Assembly (NCBI GenBank): GCA_036524115.1
Contig: DATDCY010000091.1
Coordinates: forward strand, 1 to 15,993
DNA length: 15,993 bases
Origin: a bacterium
Lineage (GTDB): Bacteria; JAUVQV01; DATDCY01
Reading direction: 5' to 3'
The translations under genes were made by a program, and so were the position numbers. Within the stretch, counting starts at the first letter, position 1; each line of letters opens with the position of its first letter. Shown here in pieces: positions 15,308 to 15,993 of the stretch. Under the pieces are notes generated by a model. The model saw only the letters and a list, made by a program, of their open reading frames with translations. It was not told the DNA's origin and made no database searches.

Positions 15308-15761
15308 ATGACCGGTCACAGGCGCCCCCGGGCCGTGGCCCTGTTGACGAAACTGCCGGGACTCCAGGGGGTGACAGCGGCGAAGCCGCGCCAGAGGGGG
15401 CTCAGCCCCCATGGAAGCGCCCGGCGGCGGCACTGCGCGTCATCGAACATGTCGGGCGCTGCGCCGATGGGCACCTGGGCGTTCGGATCGGAGCGTCCCC
15501 GCAGGGGCGAAACCTGTTGTCTGAGCCCAGCAGGGGCGAGCTGCAGGTTTCGAGTGGAGGGCCGGACAGGCCCAGGTCGAGCCCGAAACTCAGCGGCCGC
15601 ACGGCACCGCCCCGCCCTCGCGCGCACTGGCGCGTGAGGCGCGACGGAAGTGAACAGGCCCGCCGGGCCGGGGCCCGGCCCGACCCGCCACACCGGGTCG
15701 GCACGGCAGAGGCCTGCTCCGGAGAACGCCGGCATCAGGTGAATCGCGGTAAGATGGAGCA
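15308..15761. other. Hairpin-rich stretch without a convincing gene
   Basis: Open frames here have no ribosome sites, overlap on both strands and give low-complexity Arg/Pro/Gly products, so I do not call them genes. The stretch is crowded with perfect small hairpins: GCGGC-GAA-GCCGC (15377-15389), GGGGGC-TCA-GCCCCC (15396-15410), CCCC-GCA-GGGG (15497-15507), CGAAACCTG/CAGGTTTCG (15508-15516 with 15544-15552), GGGCC/GGCCC (15559-15573), GGGCCGGG-G-CCCGGCCC (15665-15681) and CGACCCG/CGGGTCG (15681-15700). GTTTCG (15547-15552) can also pair with CGAAAC (15584-15589), giving alternative folds. It may be a structured RNA or a repeat element; no known family is recognised. Confidence 0.5.
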
Positions 15762-15887
15762 ATGAAGCACTGCCCGTTGTTCATGGATCTGGCGGGGCGA
15801 GGGTGCGCCGTCGTCGATGCGAGGACGATCGTGACCGGGGCCGCGGGCGCGCCGACGGCACGCGCCAGCGGGAGGGGGGCGTCATGA
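15762..15887 (+). CDS. Small ORF (41 aa) coupled to the next gene
   Basis: Begins MKHCPLFMDLAGRGCAVVDA and ends in a Thr/Ala/Gly/Arg-rich tail. No family is recognised. Two cysteines (4 and 15) frame a short, partly hydrophobic segment. The stop overlaps the next ATG as ATGA, the arrangement of translationally coupled genes, which is the main reason to list it. GGAG lies only 2 bp before the ATG, which is too close for a good ribosome site, and TAAGAT (15750-15755) could be a weak -10 box. It could be a real small protein, a leader peptide, or chance. Confidence 0.35.
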   Translation: MKHCPLFMDLAGRGCAVVDARTIVTGAAGAPTARASGRGAS

Positions 15888-15993
15888 GGCGTGGGTGCAG
15901 AGCAGGGGTTGGGGCGGTCTTGACGTTCGTGGCGCTCGTGGCGGCGGCCGGCACGGCCGCGGCGCAGAGCCTGCAGTGGGAGCGCACCTGGCG
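15884..15993 (+). CDS. Secreted protein, N-terminal part (cut by window end)
   Basis: The first 36 codons are visible: MRRGCRAGVGAVLTFVALVA, then an Ala-rich stretch ending AAAQS, a typical Sec signal peptide with a cleavage site after the Ala-Ala-Ala near residue 27. The mature part starts QSLQWERTW. GGGAGGGGGG lies 4-5 bp before the ATG, which is strong support for the start. The WERTW wording recalls the first blade of secreted repeat or beta-propeller proteins, but too little is visible to name a family. It overlaps the preceding small ORF by four bases and is separated from the dsr operon by about 800 bp and a terminator. Confidence 0.7.
   Translation, partial: MRRGCRAGVGAVLTFVALVAAAGTAAAQSLQWERTW

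Noticed and set aside
15137-15765. Overlapping open frames on both strands after the terminator
   Set aside because: No ribosome sites, Arg/Pro/Gly-rich products, and each crosses many perfect hairpins. Treated as non-coding.

Overview
The window is GC-rich DNA (by eye close to 70% G+C, not counted) from a bacterium with dissimilatory sulfite reduction. The key evidence is one complete run of dsr genes on the + strand: dsrM-K-J-O-P, dsrC, a HEAT-repeat gene, dsrA-B-D and a dsrL-like flavoprotein gene (4507-15075). The bacterial DsrAB with DsrD, the TolQRA-type cluster and the sigma-54 machinery suggest a Gram-negative, Desulfobacterota-like (former Deltaproteobacteria) lineage. That taxonomy is an inference. 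No sat, apr or qmo gene is in view, so the electron acceptor could be sulfate, sulfite or thiosulfate, or the cell could disproportionate sulfur compounds.

Layout. 1-1363 (- strand): an envelope energy-transduction cluster, TolQ/ExbB, TolR/ExbD and the start of a TonB/TolA-like transducer. 1419-2078 (+): endonuclease III (nth). 2107-4465 (+): a regulatory block with a sigma-54 AAA+ activator that has no N-terminal sensory domain, a free-standing receiver-like protein that has lost its phosphorylation residues, and an RsbRD_N-domain protein. Both small genes are preceded by a textbook -24/-12 sigma-54 promoter and by two kinds of shared inverted-repeat site. The second of these promoters reads into the RsbRD_N gene and on into dsrM only 41 bp later. 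4507-9504: the DsrMKJOP membrane complex. 9593-9928: DsrC. 9957-10601: HEAT-repeat protein. 10671-13271: DsrA, DsrB and DsrD. 13381-15075: DsrL-like NAD(P)H oxidoreductase, closed by a strong intrinsic terminator at 15102-15134. 15135-15761: no convincing gene, but a dense set of small perfect hairpins. 15762-15993: a small ORF overlapping by ATGA the start of a secreted protein cut by the window end.

How it fits together. DsrAB reduces sulfite and loads sulfur onto the C-terminal cysteines of DsrC as a trisulfide, DsrD stimulates DsrAB, and DsrMKJOP reduces the DsrC trisulfide with electrons from the quinone pool and periplasm. DsrL is a possible NAD(P)H link to the same DsrC/DsrAB chemistry. 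The most unusual content is upstream: the sequence reads as a dedicated sigma-54 control module (activator, degenerate receiver, RsbRD_N protein, twin promoters with twin binding sites) placed directly in front of, and probably driving, the dsr operon. Several GC-rich hairpins lie in the gaps dsrP|dsrC, HEAT|dsrA, dsrA|dsrB and dsrD|dsrL, and may set the amounts of the individual products.
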